From Rufibacter immobilis (GTDB taxonomy: Bacteria > Bacteroidota > Bacteroidia > Cytophagales > Hymenobacteraceae): a DNA stretch of 64,000 bases. Shown piece after piece: positions 8,728 to 17,486 of the stretch. The notes beneath the pieces are model-generated. The model did no database searches and was not told the origin of the DNA. It saw only the letters and a program-made list of their open reading frames with translations. Each line of letters opens with the position of its first letter. The first letter of the stretch is position 1. Where the stretch lies: positions 1,263,668-1,327,667 of the forward strand of contig NZ_RJJE01000009.1 of NCBI RefSeq assembly GCF_003721565.1, read 5' to 3'. The translations under genes and the position numbers were made by a program.

Positions 8728-9333
8728 TTAATCTATTTGAATGGAAGATTTAGTTACTACGTTATTTTCTAAACTGTACTTTTCACCTGTTTCTGGGCAA
8801 ATTGCTTCATGATGCTCGTTAAAGGATAAAGTATGCCCTGCTTCGCTTACCCAACCATGCTGCCGTGAAGGATTGCCGTACACCAGGGCATAAGGAGGTA
8901 CGTCTTTCGTGACAACAGCCCCAGCTCCTACAAGGGCGTAGGCCCCAATGGTATGACCGCACACCACAGTCGCATTCGCCCCTATGCTGGCTCCCTTCTG
9001 CACCAAGGTCTTCTGATACTCTCCCCGCCGGTTAAAGGCGCTTCTGGGGTTCAATACATTAGTAAATACCATGGAAGGCCCCAAAAAGACATCATCTTCG
9101 CACTCTACCCCAGTGTAGACCGACACATTGTTTTGGATTTTCACGTTCTCTCCTAAAATCACTTGAGGAGAGATGACCACATTCTGACCAATGTTGCAGC
9201 GCTTACCAATGATGCAACCAGACATAATATGAGAAAAATGCCATATTTTGGTACCCTCTCCAATTTGACAGCCCTCATCAATGACAGCAGTCTCATGGGC
9301 ACTATACAGGGGGGCAGAATGAGTCATGGACAC
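8728..9333 (-). CDS. Hexapeptide-repeat N-acyltransferase (WbpD-like)
   Basis: A 201-residue left-handed beta-helix acyltransferase. Isoleucine-patch hexapeptides run from about residue 15 to 150 ([26 protein letters not shown], then [13 protein letters not shown]). The phrase [12 protein letters not shown] is typical of WbpD-type UDP-2-acetamido-3-amino-glucuronate N-acetyltransferases. No WbpB or WbpE partner is visible in the window, so the acceptor sugar is not established. The ~40 C-terminal residues ([23 protein letters not shown]) form a small tail that may bind metal through Cys/His. It is the first gene of the minus-strand operon. Confidence 0.82.
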   Translation of the reverse strand: MSMTHSAPLYSAHETAVIDEGCQIGEGTKIWHFSHIMSGCIIGKRCNIGQNVVISPQVILGENVKIQNNVSVYTGVECEDDVFLGPSMVFTNVLNPRSAFNRRGEYQKTLVQKGASIGANATVVCGHTIGAYALVGAGAVVTKDVPPYALVYGNPSRQHGWVSEAGHTLSFNEHHEAICPETGEKYSLENNVVTKSSIQID

Positions 9334-9401
9334 AGCAATTGTTCAAAGAGTCGGGCTCTTTACGAATAACCCGGCACTTAGGATACCTTTATTTTGCATT
9401 A

Positions 9402-9409
9402 CAAAGGTA
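9402..9409 (-). promoter_or_regulatory. Candidate -7 box for the sugar-nucleotide operon
   Basis: TACCTTTG on the minus strand, 69 nt upstream of the acyltransferase ATG, fits TAnnTTTG. The nearest TTTG lies 27 nt upstream, longer than the usual spacer, so support is partial. Confidence 0.4.
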
Positions 9410-9455
9410 TAAGTTTTTACAATAGGTTTAGATAACCAAATTGTTTCTGTATTAC

Positions 9456-10325
9456 TTAGGCCGCGGAACCCTCCCACATTGCCTCCACCATCCGGTCCTT
9501 TCCGCGCAGGTCTTGGTAGGTTTTTATACTCTTATATTCCATCTGAGCCAACATGCTTTGGGTTTGGCTGGCAAACTGTTCGTTTATTTCAAAAAACAAC
9601 CTTCCCCCGGCTTTTAATAGTTGCTGTGCCACTTGGGCAATACGCCGGTAGAACAACAGCGGATCTTCATTGGGCACAAACAGCGCCAGCGCCGGTTCAT
9701 ATTGGAGCACATTAGGCCGCATGAGCTCCCTTTCTGCTTCCAGCACATACGGTGGGTTACTGATCACGGCGTCCAGACTTTGGGGTTCTACTGCTGGTAT
9801 CTCCTGTAAAATATCTTGCTGTAGCCAGTTTATAGTTTGCCCTAATTTTGCTGCGTTTGTTTTGGCCACTGCCAAGGCCTCTACGGAAACGTCAAGCCCC
9901 CACACTTGCGCGCCAGGTAGCTCAGCGGCTAATGTGACAGGAATGCAGCCGCTCCCGGTGCCAATGTCCAGAAGCTTCACCCCAGACTGGTTTTGGTAAA
10001 TTTTGATTACTTTTTGCACCAGTTCCTCGGTCTCCGGACGGGGAATGAGCACCGCCGGAGAAACCATGAAGTCACGGCCGTAGAAGTGTGCTTCCCCTAA
10101 CACGTACTGTACCGGCTCCTGGCGAAGCAGACGCGCCTGGTATTGCTGCACTGCCGCCTGCAACCCGTCTGGGGCATTCTCACGGCGGCGGCTCAGCAAC
10201 TCAAAGCGATTCACCTTCAGCACATGCTGCAAAACCCATTCGGCCATGGTGCGGGCTTCGGGTTCTTCGTACACCGCCTGCAGTTCGCGCGCCAGGTCCT
10301 CTAAAATCTCTTCAATGGTTCGCAT
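9456..10325 (-). CDS. prmC: Release factor glutamine N5-methyltransferase
   Basis: A 289-residue class I SAM methyltransferase that methylates the GGQ glutamine of RF1/RF2. The SAM motif LLDIGTGSGCIPV (residues 118-130) and the catalytic NPPY (190-193) are intact, preceded by the helical N-terminal RF-binding domain and IPRPETE. An upstream extension of the frame to 10424 (MFMFCVHCLVYT) overlaps ribD and is unlike the family, so MRTIEEILED at 10325 is taken as the start. It is divergent from ribD with 78 nt between the starts. Confidence 0.93.
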   Translation of the reverse strand: MRTIEEILEDLARELQAVYEEPEARTMAEWVLQHVLKVNRFELLSRRRENAPDGLQAAVQQYQARLLRQEPVQYVLGEAHFYGRDFMVSPAVLIPRPETEELVQKVIKIYQNQSGVKLLDIGTGSGCIPVTLAAELPGAQVWGLDVSVEALAVAKTNAAKLGQTINWLQQDILQEIPAVEPQSLDAVISNPPYVLEAERELMRPNVLQYEPALALFVPNEDPLLFYRRIAQVAQQLLKAGGRLFFEINEQFASQTQSMLAQMEYKSIKTYQDLRGKDRMVEAMWEGSAA

Positions 10326-10403
10326 ATTTCCAGTTTTGGGCAATTTCTGAAAAAACACCCGATATTCGGGCAAAGAAACTGACGGGCGCGTATAGACAAG
10401 GCA

Positions 10404-11441
10404 ATGAACACAGAACATAAACACATGCGCCGGGCGCTGGACTTGGCGGCGCTAGGTACCGGCGGAGCCCGTCCTAACCCCATTGTGGGCTGCGTAGTGG
10501 TGCATGAAGGCAAGATTATAGGCGAAGGCTGGCACCAGCAGTACGGCGGCCCGCATGCCGAAGTCAATGCCATCAACAGCGTTCAGAACAAAAGCCTGCT
10601 GCCGGAGAGCCAAGTATATGTCACGCTGGAGCCTTGCTCCCACTACGGTAAAACCCCTCCCTGCGCCGATTTCCTGCTCCAGCACGGTGTACGTGATGTG
10701 GTGATTTGCAACACAGACCCAAACCCATTGGTGGCCGGCAAAGGCATCCAGAAATTGATAGACGCCGGTTGCAAAGTCCATATTGGGGTGTTGGAGCAGG
10801 AAGGCCTGGAGCGGAACCGCCGTTTCTTCACGTTCCAGACCAAGAAGCGGCCTTACTTAGTCCTGAAGTGGGCCCAGTCCGCCGATGGTTTCATTGCCTT
10901 GCCCAACTGCCAGCCTTGCCAGATTTCCGGTCCTTTGGCCAAGCAGCTGGTGCACAAATGGCGCACCGAGGAACAGGCCATTCTGGTAGGCACCCGTACC
11001 GCCCTCTTTGACAATCCGCAGCTGAATGTACGCCACTGGCCCGGACCAGCTCCCCTGCGGATAGCCATTGACAAGCAGCTACAGGTCCCGGCTTCGCACC
11101 ACCTCCTGGACGACAGCCACCCCACCCTTGTCTATACCTTGCAAGAAAAAGCACCAACCGCTCAGACAGAGTTCATTTCCCTCTCCCCAGATGCTGATTT
11201 CCTGGAACAGTTGCTAACGGATCTGTACAAACGCAACGTACAGTCTGTGCTAGTGGAAGGCGGCACCGTGCTGCTGGAGGCACTGCTGCAAACAAACCAT
11301 TGGGACGAGATTAGGATATTCAAAAGCCCAACGCTCTTACAGGATGGAGTTAGAGCCCCACGCCTGCCTTATCTCCCGTTTGTCTCCCGCTCTACGGTAG
11401 GGGCAGACGAGTTAACCATCTACCGGAACAGGCAGTCTTAA
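10404..11441 (+). CDS. ribD: Riboflavin deaminase/reductase RibD
   Basis: A 345-residue bifunctional enzyme of riboflavin synthesis. The N-terminal cytidine-deaminase-like domain has its zinc ligands H51 in GGPHAEVNAI and C78/C87 in LEPCSHYGKTPPC, with E53 as proton shuttle. The C-terminal DHFR-like reductase begins near residue 150 (RPYLVLKWAQSADGFIA) and keeps VEGGTVLLEALL. Length is slightly short of the 360-370 typical of E. coli-type RibD but all motifs are there. It is divergent from prmC, and a repeat palindrome follows it. Confidence 0.95.
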   Translation: MNTEHKHMRRALDLAALGTGGARPNPIVGCVVVHEGKIIGEGWHQQYGGPHAEVNAINSVQNKSLLPESQVYVTLEPCSHYGKTPPCADFLLQHGVRDVVICNTDPNPLVAGKGIQKLIDAGCKVHIGVLEQEGLERNRRFFTFQTKKRPYLVLKWAQSADGFIALPNCQPCQISGPLAKQLVHKWRTEEQAILVGTRTALFDNPQLNVRHWPGPAPLRIAIDKQLQVPASHHLLDDSHPTLVYTLQEKAPTAQTEFISLSPDADFLEQLLTDLYKRNVQSVLVEGGTVLLEALLQTNHWDEIRIFKSPTLLQDGVRAPRLPYLPFVSRSTVGADELTIYRNRQS

Positions 11442-11453
11442 AAAGTAGATGTT

Positions 11454-11491
11454 GCGTTTAGCGGCTCTTTTTCCAAAATCGGCGTTAAACC
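11454..11491. repeat. Intergenic palindromic repeat, copy R4 (asymmetric form)
   Basis: GCGTTTAGCGGCTCTTTTTC then CAAAATCGGCGTTAAACC. Belongs to the subset in which the right arm has drifted. 12 nt after the ribD stop. Confidence 0.8.
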
Positions 11492-11539
11492 AGAAACTCC
11501 AGAACGGAGCACTGAACTCTGGTCGCGCAGCGGAGGAAG

Positions 11540-11570
11540 TTGTACCTGCCAACTCCGTCCGCTACCTTTG
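11540..11570 (+). promoter_or_regulatory. Promoter of the msrC-like gene
   Basis: TTG (11540-11542), 20 nt, then TACCTTTG (11563-11570): a good match to the Bacteroidota housekeeping promoter. The ATG is 70 nt downstream of the -7 box. Confidence 0.6.
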
Positions 11571-11640
11571 TATTACAAAGAGCTGCTCTGCGTGAGCTAC
11601 CCGCTCCAGGGGCAGCCCAATACCTAGATCTTGATTTACC

Positions 11641-12123
11641 ATGGCTGAAAACCTGTTTATAGACAATACGCTTTCTAAAGAAGAGAAATACAAGGCCCTC
11701 CTGCCCCAGATAGAGGCGTTGGTGGCCCCGGAAACCGACCTTATCGCGAACCTTTCCAACGTGATGGCTGCCCTGAAACAAGGCTTCGGCTTTTTCTGGG
11801 TGGGCGCTTATCTGGTGAAGGAAGACCAATTGGTGCTGGGGCCTTTCCAGGGACCGGTGGCCTGCACCCGCATCCCGTTCCACAAAGGCGTTTGCGGCGC
11901 CTGCTACACCCGCCGGGAAACCATCTTAGTTCCAGATGTGGAAGCGTTCCCGGGGCATATTGCCTGCAGCAGCGAGTCTAAGTCTGAGATTGTGGTTCCG
12001 GTGCTCAAGAACGGCGAAGTGAAAATGGTGCTGGACGTAGACAGCGACCGCCTCAATGACTTTGACGAAGTTGACCAGAAATACCTGGAGCAACTGATGA
12101 AACTGGCCGAGAACTGGTTCTAA
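11641..12123 (+). CDS. msrC: Free methionine-(R)-sulfoxide reductase (GAF domain)
   Basis: A 160-residue single GAF domain protein. The cysteines that define the fRMsr family are present: C75 in GPVACTRI, C85 (and C88) in GVCGACYT, and C109 in HIACSSESKSEIVVP, spaced as in E. coli MsrC (84/94/118). The enzyme reduces free Met-R-sulfoxide in the cytoplasm using thioredoxin. Length is typical (150-165). It has its own promoter and is followed by a palindromic repeat and a terminator facing psd. Confidence 0.93.
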   Translation: MAENLFIDNTLSKEEKYKALLPQIEALVAPETDLIANLSNVMAALKQGFGFFWVGAYLVKEDQLVLGPFQGPVACTRIPFHKGVCGACYTRRETILVPDVEAFPGHIACSSESKSEIVVPVLKNGEVKMVLDVDSDRLNDFDEVDQKYLEQLMKLAENWF

Positions 12124-12141
12124 CACATTCTGCGTTCCGGC

Positions 12142-12185
12142 TTGCGTTTAGGGGCTGTTTTTCCAAAAACAGCCCCTAAACGCAA
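12142..12185. repeat. Intergenic palindromic repeat, copy R5 (perfect form)
   Basis: Arms TTGCGTTTAGGGGCTGTTTT and AAAACAGCCCCTAAACGCAA around a short TCCA-type loop; essentially perfect. Between the convergent msrC and psd genes. Confidence 0.92.
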
Positions 12186-12216
12186 AAGCCTCTCCCTTAC
12201 GGGCGAGGCTTTTTTA
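12186..12216 (+). terminator. Terminator after msrC
   Basis: AAGCCTC, TCCCTTACGGGC, GAGGCTT and then TTTTT form a classical hairpin directly beside repeat copy R5. Confidence 0.75.
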
Positions 12217-12284
12217 TGCTCATATCCTGAACGATCAGGGAAATTTAATTTAGCTGCTACTGCTTACGGGCGGTATGCCTTCTG

Positions 12285-12953
12285 CTATACCGTTGTCTTC
12301 AACTGCGCAATAACAGTCTGCCCGCCTTTGGTCTTCTGGCCTAATTGCACCTTCACCTCGGTGTCTACTGGCACAAAGATATCCACCCTTGATCCGAACT
12401 TGATAAACCCGAACTCCTCGCCCTGGTTTACTTCATCGCCTTCGGTCACATACCACACAATGCGGCGGGCCATGGCTCCGGCAATCTGGCGGAACAGCAC
12501 CTGCGGCCCGGCCAATGATTCTACCACCACCGTGGTACGCTCATTCTTGGTGCTTGACTTGGGGTGCCACGCCACAAAATAGTTGCCCGGGTGGTATTTA
12601 AAATACTTCACAATGCCAGAAACGGGGTTACGCGTAATGTGCACGTTAATGGGCGACATGAAAATGGAGATCTGCTTGCGGGTGTCTTTGAAATATTCCG
12701 GTTCTTCCACGTTCTCTATCACCACCACTTTGCCGTCTGCGGGAGCCACCACCAGGTCCTCATGCAGGAGCAGGTTGCGGTAAGGGCTCCGGAAAAACTG
12801 CAGAATGAGCAGGAATACAATGAAGGAAATGCCGGAGAAGATACGGTTGAACGTGAGGTGTTCACTGTTAAAATAGTAAAGCAACATGTTCACCACTAAC
12901 AGGCCTAACAGCGTAAAAAACAGAATCTTTCGTCCTTCTTTATGAATTTTCAT
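12285..12953 (-). CDS. psd: Phosphatidylserine decarboxylase, short-form (pyruvoyl) family
   Basis: A 222-residue membrane-anchored decarboxylase that makes phosphatidylethanolamine from phosphatidylserine. Two N-terminal hydrophobic segments (about residues 10-28 and 38-53) are followed by the conserved VVAPADGKVVVIE and MSPINVHITRNPVSG. The self-processing site is G187-S188 in IKFGSRVDIFVP, the short-form equivalent of LGST, where the serine becomes the pyruvoyl group. The frame extends to 12980, but MKIHKEGRKILFF at 12953 fits the family. It belongs to a lipid-synthesis neighbourhood with cdsA. Confidence 0.92.
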   Translation of the reverse strand: MKIHKEGRKILFFTLLGLLVVNMLLYYFNSEHLTFNRIFSGISFIVFLLILQFFRSPYRNLLLHEDLVVAPADGKVVVIENVEEPEYFKDTRKQISIFMSPINVHITRNPVSGIVKYFKYHPGNYFVAWHPKSSTKNERTTVVVESLAGPQVLFRQIAGAMARRIVWYVTEGDEVNQGEEFGFIKFGSRVDIFVPVDTEVKVQLGQKTKGGQTVIAQLKTTV

Positions 12954-12994
12954 TAGATACTCCTTGGGCTTATGAAGCAAAAATATAAAAAAAA

Positions 12995-13027
12995 CCGCCT
13001 CCTGTCTAAAAAAAAGACAGGAGGCGG
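12995..13027 (-). terminator. Terminator of gdhA
   Basis: CCGCCTCCTGTC and GACAGGAGGCGG form a 12-bp perfect stem around an A-tract loop. On the minus strand it is followed by a run of T, so it terminates gdhA. Confidence 0.85.
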
Positions 13028-13067
13028 CAATAATGTGTAATTTCAGGCGCTTTCAGCCGTTGCCCGC

Positions 13068-14375
13068 TTAGAAGCCCCCCCGGAATTTATAGGTTTGGGC
13101 TACCTTGTCAATGGCCACAATGTAAGCCGCAATCCGCATAGGTACGTTGTACTTCTGCGAGGTGGCGTACACTTTGTTGAAGGCTTCGGTCATGATCCGG
13201 TCAGAGCGCTCCGTCACCATGTCCAGGCTCCACTTGTAGCCTAAACGGTTCTGCACCCACTCAAAGTAAGACACGGTTACCCCACCGGAGTTGGCCAGAA
13301 TGTCTGGCACTACCATAATGCCTTTCTCGTTGATGATCTTATCGGCGTTGGCCGAGGTTGGGCCGTTGGCTCCTTCCACAATAAGTCTGGCCTGGATCTG
13401 GTCTGCGTTACGGGCCGTGATCACGTCTTCTACCGCGGCGGGCACCAGCACATCTACTTTAGAGGTCAACAGCTCATCGTTGCTGATCACCTGGGCACCA
13501 GCATATCCCTCCAAACGACCGCTGTGGGCGTTTTTGTAAGCAATGGCTTCCTCAATGTTGATTCCGTTGTCGTTCCAGTAGGCTCCACTCACGTCGCTTA
13601 CGCCCAAAATTTTGACTCCGCGCTCGGCTAAAAGTTTAGCAGCCCAGGAACCTACGTTCCCAAAGCCTTGCACCGCTGCGGTAGACTGCGTTGGGCTCAT
13701 TCCCAGCACTTCCATGGCCGCCATGGCAGAAACCATCACGCCACGTCCTGTAGCCTCCACGCGGCCCAGTGAACCACCTAATACCAGCGGCTTACCGGTT
13801 ACCACAGAGTTTACGGTCATGCCTTTGGTTTTGGAGTACTCATCCATGAGCCAAGCCATTTCTCTGGGACCGGTTCCCATGTCTGGGGCTGGAATATCCT
13901 GGTCTGGGCCGAAGGTATCAATCAACGCCACGGTATAAGCACGGGTAAGACGCTCTATCTCGCCGGCAGACATGGTGGTAGGGTCACAGACAATGCCGCC
14001 TTTGGCACCACCGTAAGGAATATCTACTACCGCACATTTCCAGGTCATCCAAGCAGCCAAGGCTTTCACTTCATCCAGGAACACGCCTTTGTCATAGCGG
14101 ATACCTCCTTTGGAAGGGCCTAGGATGTTAGAGTGCACCACCCTGAAGCCTTCAAACACTTTGACGCTGCCATCATCCATGGTTACGGGCAAGTTCACAA
14201 TCACTTGGCGGGTAGGCGATTTCAGAACTTCATACGTCTCATCATCCAAACCCAGCACCTCCGCCGCAATGTTGAAGCGGGACATCATAGACTCAAACGG
14301 GTTCTCTTTGTCTTTGATAGGCGCAGGCTCTTTATAAGCCATCTTGCTTTGGACCACTGCCTTATATGCTGCCAT
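13068..14375 (-). CDS. gdhA: Glutamate dehydrogenase (Glu/Leu/Phe/Val family)
   Basis: A 435-residue hexameric-type glutamate dehydrogenase interconverting glutamate and 2-oxoglutarate plus ammonia. Substrate-site lysines are in GPSKGGIRY (K89), MTWKCAVVDIP (K113) and YGGAKGGIVCDP (catalytic K126). The NAD(P)-binding motif GFGNVGSWAA is intact in the C-terminal Rossmann domain. This is one of three ELFV-dehydrogenase paralogs in the window (others at 30190 and 42411) and the one most like a true GDH. It has its own promoter box and terminator although it sits between cdsA and psd. Confidence 0.93.
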   Translation of the reverse strand: MAAYKAVVQSKMAYKEPAPIKDKENPFESMMSRFNIAAEVLGLDDETYEVLKSPTRQVIVNLPVTMDDGSVKVFEGFRVVHSNILGPSKGGIRYDKGVFLDEVKALAAWMTWKCAVVDIPYGGAKGGIVCDPTTMSAGEIERLTRAYTVALIDTFGPDQDIPAPDMGTGPREMAWLMDEYSKTKGMTVNSVVTGKPLVLGGSLGRVEATGRGVMVSAMAAMEVLGMSPTQSTAAVQGFGNVGSWAAKLLAERGVKILGVSDVSGAYWNDNGINIEEAIAYKNAHSGRLEGYAGAQVISNDELLTSKVDVLVPAAVEDVITARNADQIQARLIVEGANGPTSANADKIINEKGIMVVPDILANSGGVTVSYFEWVQNRLGYKWSLDMVTERSDRIMTEAFNKVYATSQKYNVPMRIAAYIVAIDKVAQTYKFRGGF

Positions 14376-14414
14376 AAATTATAAATTTGACAATTATCTG
14401 GTAAAATATGGGCG

Positions 14415-14441
14415 CAAAATTACCAAATATATAATACCAAA
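14415..14441 (-). promoter_or_regulatory. Candidate promoter of gdhA
   Basis: TAATTTTG (14415-14422, minus strand) fits TAnnTTTG, with TTTG at 14438-14441 15 nt upstream, shorter than the usual 19-20 spacer. Located 40 nt upstream of the ATG. Confidence 0.45.
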
Positions 14442-14467
14442 CTAACTTTAGTCTCTCTATTTAGAGA

Positions 14468-15304
14468 TTACGGCAATAATGCCAGAAAGGCTACCAAGAA
14501 GGGAATTACTAGAAGTAAGCTATCGAACCGGTCCAGAATACCTCCGTGCCCGGGGATGAGTGTGCCGGAGTCTTTCACCTCCAGGCTACGCTTTAGCATA
14601 GACTCCACTAAATCGCCCAGCACGCCGAACACAGACACCAAGACGGCCACGCCCAGCCACTGGAACAGGGTTAAATCTGCGTAGAATTGGGCAAGCAGCC
14701 ACGCCACCGCCAAAGACAAAACCACGCCTCCGGCCCAGCCCTCCCAGGTTTTGCCGGGCGAAATACGCGGAAATAATTTATTTTTCCCAAAGGTTTTCCC
14801 GGCTGCATAAGCACCGGTATCTGAAGACCAGATCAGAAACATCACCCCCAGAATAATCTGCCAACTGTATCTGTCTGGCAGAAAAGCCAGTACGTGTAAC
14901 AGCGTGAACGGGGCCGCTATATATAAAACCCCCAACAGCGTAAGCGCTACATTGGTGAAAGGATTTTCCTTCTTACGGTACAGCTCAGCCACCAGCGTCA
15001 GGAACACTACGGGCGGAAGCAGGAACAGCCAGTCGCTGGAAAGGGCACCTCGCTGCACGGCAAAGCCGGCCACATACAAACCAGCTCCTAGTACTACGCC
15101 TAGAACTCTGTTAGGCTGAAACCCTCTGGAAGAAAGCAAGCGGTAGAACTCCAGCACCCCCAGCACCGTGAGCGCCAGAAACAGCAGGAAGAACGTCCAC
15201 TCGCTCCAGTAGATAGCCCCTATAAACACTGCCCCGCCAATAATGCCCGCCAGCAGACGCTGCTGCAGGTTGTTCAGTTCTTTCTTAGGTTGATGTTGCT
15301 CCAT
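14468..15304 (-). CDS. cdsA: Phosphatidate cytidylyltransferase
   Basis: A 278-residue polytopic membrane enzyme producing CDP-diacylglycerol from phosphatidate and CTP. About eight hydrophobic segments are visible. The family signature lies near the C-terminus as SMLKRSLEVKDSGTLIPGHGGILDRFDSLL, preceded by SPGKTWEGWAGG. Length is normal. It feeds the phospholipid pathway that also uses psd. Copy R6 of the repeat lies in its upstream region between it and the DUF3667 gene. Confidence 0.94.
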   Translation of the reverse strand: MEQHQPKKELNNLQQRLLAGIIGGAVFIGAIYWSEWTFFLLFLALTVLGVLEFYRLLSSRGFQPNRVLGVVLGAGLYVAGFAVQRGALSSDWLFLLPPVVFLTLVAELYRKKENPFTNVALTLLGVLYIAAPFTLLHVLAFLPDRYSWQIILGVMFLIWSSDTGAYAAGKTFGKNKLFPRISPGKTWEGWAGGVVLSLAVAWLLAQFYADLTLFQWLGVAVLVSVFGVLGDLVESMLKRSLEVKDSGTLIPGHGGILDRFDSLLLVIPFLVAFLALLP

Positions 15305-15339
15305 AGATGGTGATTATACGCTCGCTACGCCAAAATTTT

Positions 15340-15379
15340 GCGTTTTAGGGCTGTTTTGGGAAAAAGAGGCTCTAAACGG
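15340..15379. repeat. Intergenic palindromic repeat, copy R6
   Basis: GCGTTTTAGGGCTGTTTTGG then AAAAAGAGGCTCTAAACGG; imperfect, between cdsA and DUF3667 on the same strand. Confidence 0.8.
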
Positions 15380-15404
15380 GTTCTGTCTGTGTTACCTGTA
15401 ACTG

Positions 15405-16127
15405 TTATTTATGTAGGAGCAAATCTATGATTGCTCCAATTGCCAAGGCCGCCACAGAAAAGGTGAGCATGCCCAGAAGGTAAGCGAACAACGCCTTGAC
15501 ATAGCTGGTCACTTTACGCGGGCCAAAGAATTGGCCAATGGCGAAGATGATGTACACAAGCCCAAGTACCATCCCGTTCTTCAGGAAGCTGAAATGGGTT
15601 AACCCTTCGGCAACCCCGAAGGCAGCAAAGATCAACATGCCCATGCCCATGACAAAGCACAGCAGAATCAGTATCTCAAACAGGTTGTAAGGGCTCTTCC
15701 TGAAAAACAGTTTAATCCAGAGAGCTATGAACACGCTCATGATGATGTTGGCATAGCCGTAGTGCCCTTGCACCCACGCAAAAATAGCGCTGATGGCAGA
15801 TTTGTGATCGCCTTGGTAAGTCATGTAGCGGTCTTCCAGGTGGAAGAAGCTGTTGCAGACTGAATAGATAAGCGAAGTGACAATGATGAAGATGATGGGC
15901 TTGACCAGCCGGCTCCGGTTCTCTGAAATGTAGTTCCTCACGTTTCGGCCCGGGCTGGTGATGAGTTCCCTGATGGTGTAGAGAATTCCGCGCTCAAAAT
16001 GTAGAACATGTTCAATTTCATGCCATATATAATGCCCGTCAATCCTCTTCAGCTTGGCAGGATGGCCACAGCTGGGGCAATAGTTGAGCGTTACTTCTCC
16101 GTTGCAATTCTTACAGGTTGCCATCAT
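15405..16127 (-). CDS. DUF3667 membrane protein with N-terminal zinc ribbon
   Basis: A 240-residue protein starting with a zinc-ribbon CxxC-x8-CxxC (C5, C8, C17, C20 in TCKNCNGEVTLNYCPSCGH). The DUF3667 core follows (HYIWHEIEHVLHFERGILYTIRELI, SPGRNVRNYI, SRLVKPIIFIIVTSL). The remainder has about five hydrophobic segments. The family is frequent in Bacteroidota and its function is unknown. It lies 4 nt from the small membrane protein upstream, so the two are likely cotranscribed. Confidence 0.85.
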   Translation of the reverse strand: MMATCKNCNGEVTLNYCPSCGHPAKLKRIDGHYIWHEIEHVLHFERGILYTIRELITSPGRNVRNYISENRSRLVKPIIFIIVTSLIYSVCNSFFHLEDRYMTYQGDHKSAISAIFAWVQGHYGYANIIMSVFIALWIKLFFRKSPYNLFEILILLCFVMGMGMLIFAAFGVAEGLTHFSFLKNGMVLGLVYIIFAIGQFFGPRKVTSYVKALFAYLLGMLTFSVAALAIGAIIDLLLHK

Positions 16128-16131
16128 GATT

Positions 16132-16389
16132 CTATCTCAAGCCCCGCTCCTTCAAAAGAACGTCTACTTCTTTTGTATTGTACTTAGAGTTCTTCATTAA
16201 CTTATATGCTAAAAACAGAGGAAGCAGGGTGACCAACCCGTAGGCGTTGCTCAGCACGCTGAACAAGAGAATCCCTACCAGAAACCCGATGAAGACGGCA
16301 TTGATGATAGCAGCTGTTTTCAGCTTCTTTGCTTCTGCCAACAGTTCCTGATCCGTTAATTCTGATAAGGTTTTAGGGGTAGCTTCCAT
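16132..16389 (-). CDS. Small two-TM membrane protein
   Basis: An 85-residue protein with a short N-terminal amphipathic region (LTDQELLAEAKKLKTAA), two hydrophobic segments (about residues 28-46 and 49-66) and a charged C-terminus (KNSKYNTKEVDVLLKERG). I do not recognise a named family. It is tightly coupled to the DUF3667 gene and downstream of the CPBP protease. Confidence 0.7.
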   Translation of the reverse strand: MEATPKTLSELTDQELLAEAKKLKTAAIINAVFIGFLVGILLFSVLSNAYGLVTLLPLFLAYKLMKNSKYNTKEVDVLLKERGLR

Positions 16390-16476
16390 TATGCGCTATG
16401 GTTAAAATTTGAGCGTGAAATATAACCCCCAAACTGGAGGAATTTGATTTGCGGGGGAACCTGACAGGAATAAACT

Positions 16477-17430
16477 TTAAAAACGGGAATTGCCTTCGCC
16501 TTCATGCACCGCCGCCGGAAGGCTTTTGAAGCCGCGGTACAATGCATACAGTAACCCTATGGTCAAGGCCAGTGAAACCAGGGAAATGGGCCACGGCGAG
16601 GCTTGGGTAGATTCAACGTCCAGCTCAATCTGCCCACGCTGCTGCAAGAACATCATCAAAACCATGAAGCCGTTGTTAATGAAGTGCCCCACTATAGGAA
16701 CCCAAATGTTGCCAGACCACCAGTACAGATACCCAAACACCACTCCCAGCATAATGCGCGGTATTACCCCATAGAACTGCATATGGATGATACCGAAGAC
16801 GATGGCCGATACCCAGATAGCCAAATGAGGGTTCTTCCACCAGCGCTGCAACTCCTGCTGCACAATACCTCTAAAGGCCAGCTCCTCGCCAATGGCGGGC
16901 AGCACGGCAAACACAACTAAGCCCAGGATCAGCTGCGGCACGGTAGAGATTTTGGTCAGCTCCAGGGTGAGTTCACGCAGTGTGTCTTCCTTGGCTCTGG
17001 CCCATTGCTCAAAGGCATCCAGAAAAGGCGGAAAATCTACGTTGGCGTTCCAGTGCACAATCCAGGAGGAGGCCGGCATGATCACCAGTAACAGCACCGC
17101 CGCCCCTAATAACAAGTAAAACGGCACCGCGGCGCGCGGAGAAAGAAATATACCCGGCTTTTGCACCGTGGTGCGCAGGTACACCAAAGAAGCAACGGTA
17201 AAGCCCAACAGGTGCACCACCCCCTGGAAAAGCACCAGCGCACTGCGGCTCTCGGGGTAATCTGCGGGCCGGGCCAGCATGTTGGCTGTTTCGTTTATCC
17301 CGTAGCCCCAGATGGTTTTGATGAGCACCATGGCCAGAAAGTTTCCAATGAACAGGCCCGCCATCGCAAACAAGGTAAACAGCAAAAGCGACTTAAAAGG
17401 ATGCGACAACGGCGAGATGAAACCTTTCAT
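16477..17430 (-). CDS. CPBP-family intramembrane metalloprotease
   Basis: A 317-residue CAAX-protease/bacteriocin-processing (Abi) family membrane protein with about eight TM segments. Motif 1 EExxxR is GEELAFRG (E182, E183, R187), motif 2 is FGIIHMQF (H216), and motif 3 is VGHFINNGF (H249, N253). These residues form the glutamate/histidine metal site of the family. Substrate is unknown. The gene leads a minus-strand set that reaches DUF3667 and is divergent from dusB. Confidence 0.9.
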   Translation of the reverse strand: MKGFISPLSHPFKSLLLFTLFAMAGLFIGNFLAMVLIKTIWGYGINETANMLARPADYPESRSALVLFQGVVHLLGFTVASLVYLRTTVQKPGIFLSPRAAVPFYLLLGAAVLLLVIMPASSWIVHWNANVDFPPFLDAFEQWARAKEDTLRELTLELTKISTVPQLILGLVVFAVLPAIGEELAFRGIVQQELQRWWKNPHLAIWVSAIVFGIIHMQFYGVIPRIMLGVVFGYLYWWSGNIWVPIVGHFINNGFMVLMMFLQQRGQIELDVESTQASPWPISLVSLALTIGLLYALYRGFKSLPAAVHEGEGNSRF

Positions 17431-17486
17431 ATAGGCGGTGTGGTTTTAATGAGGTAAATTTACGCGAAATATTTAAACTCAATCAC

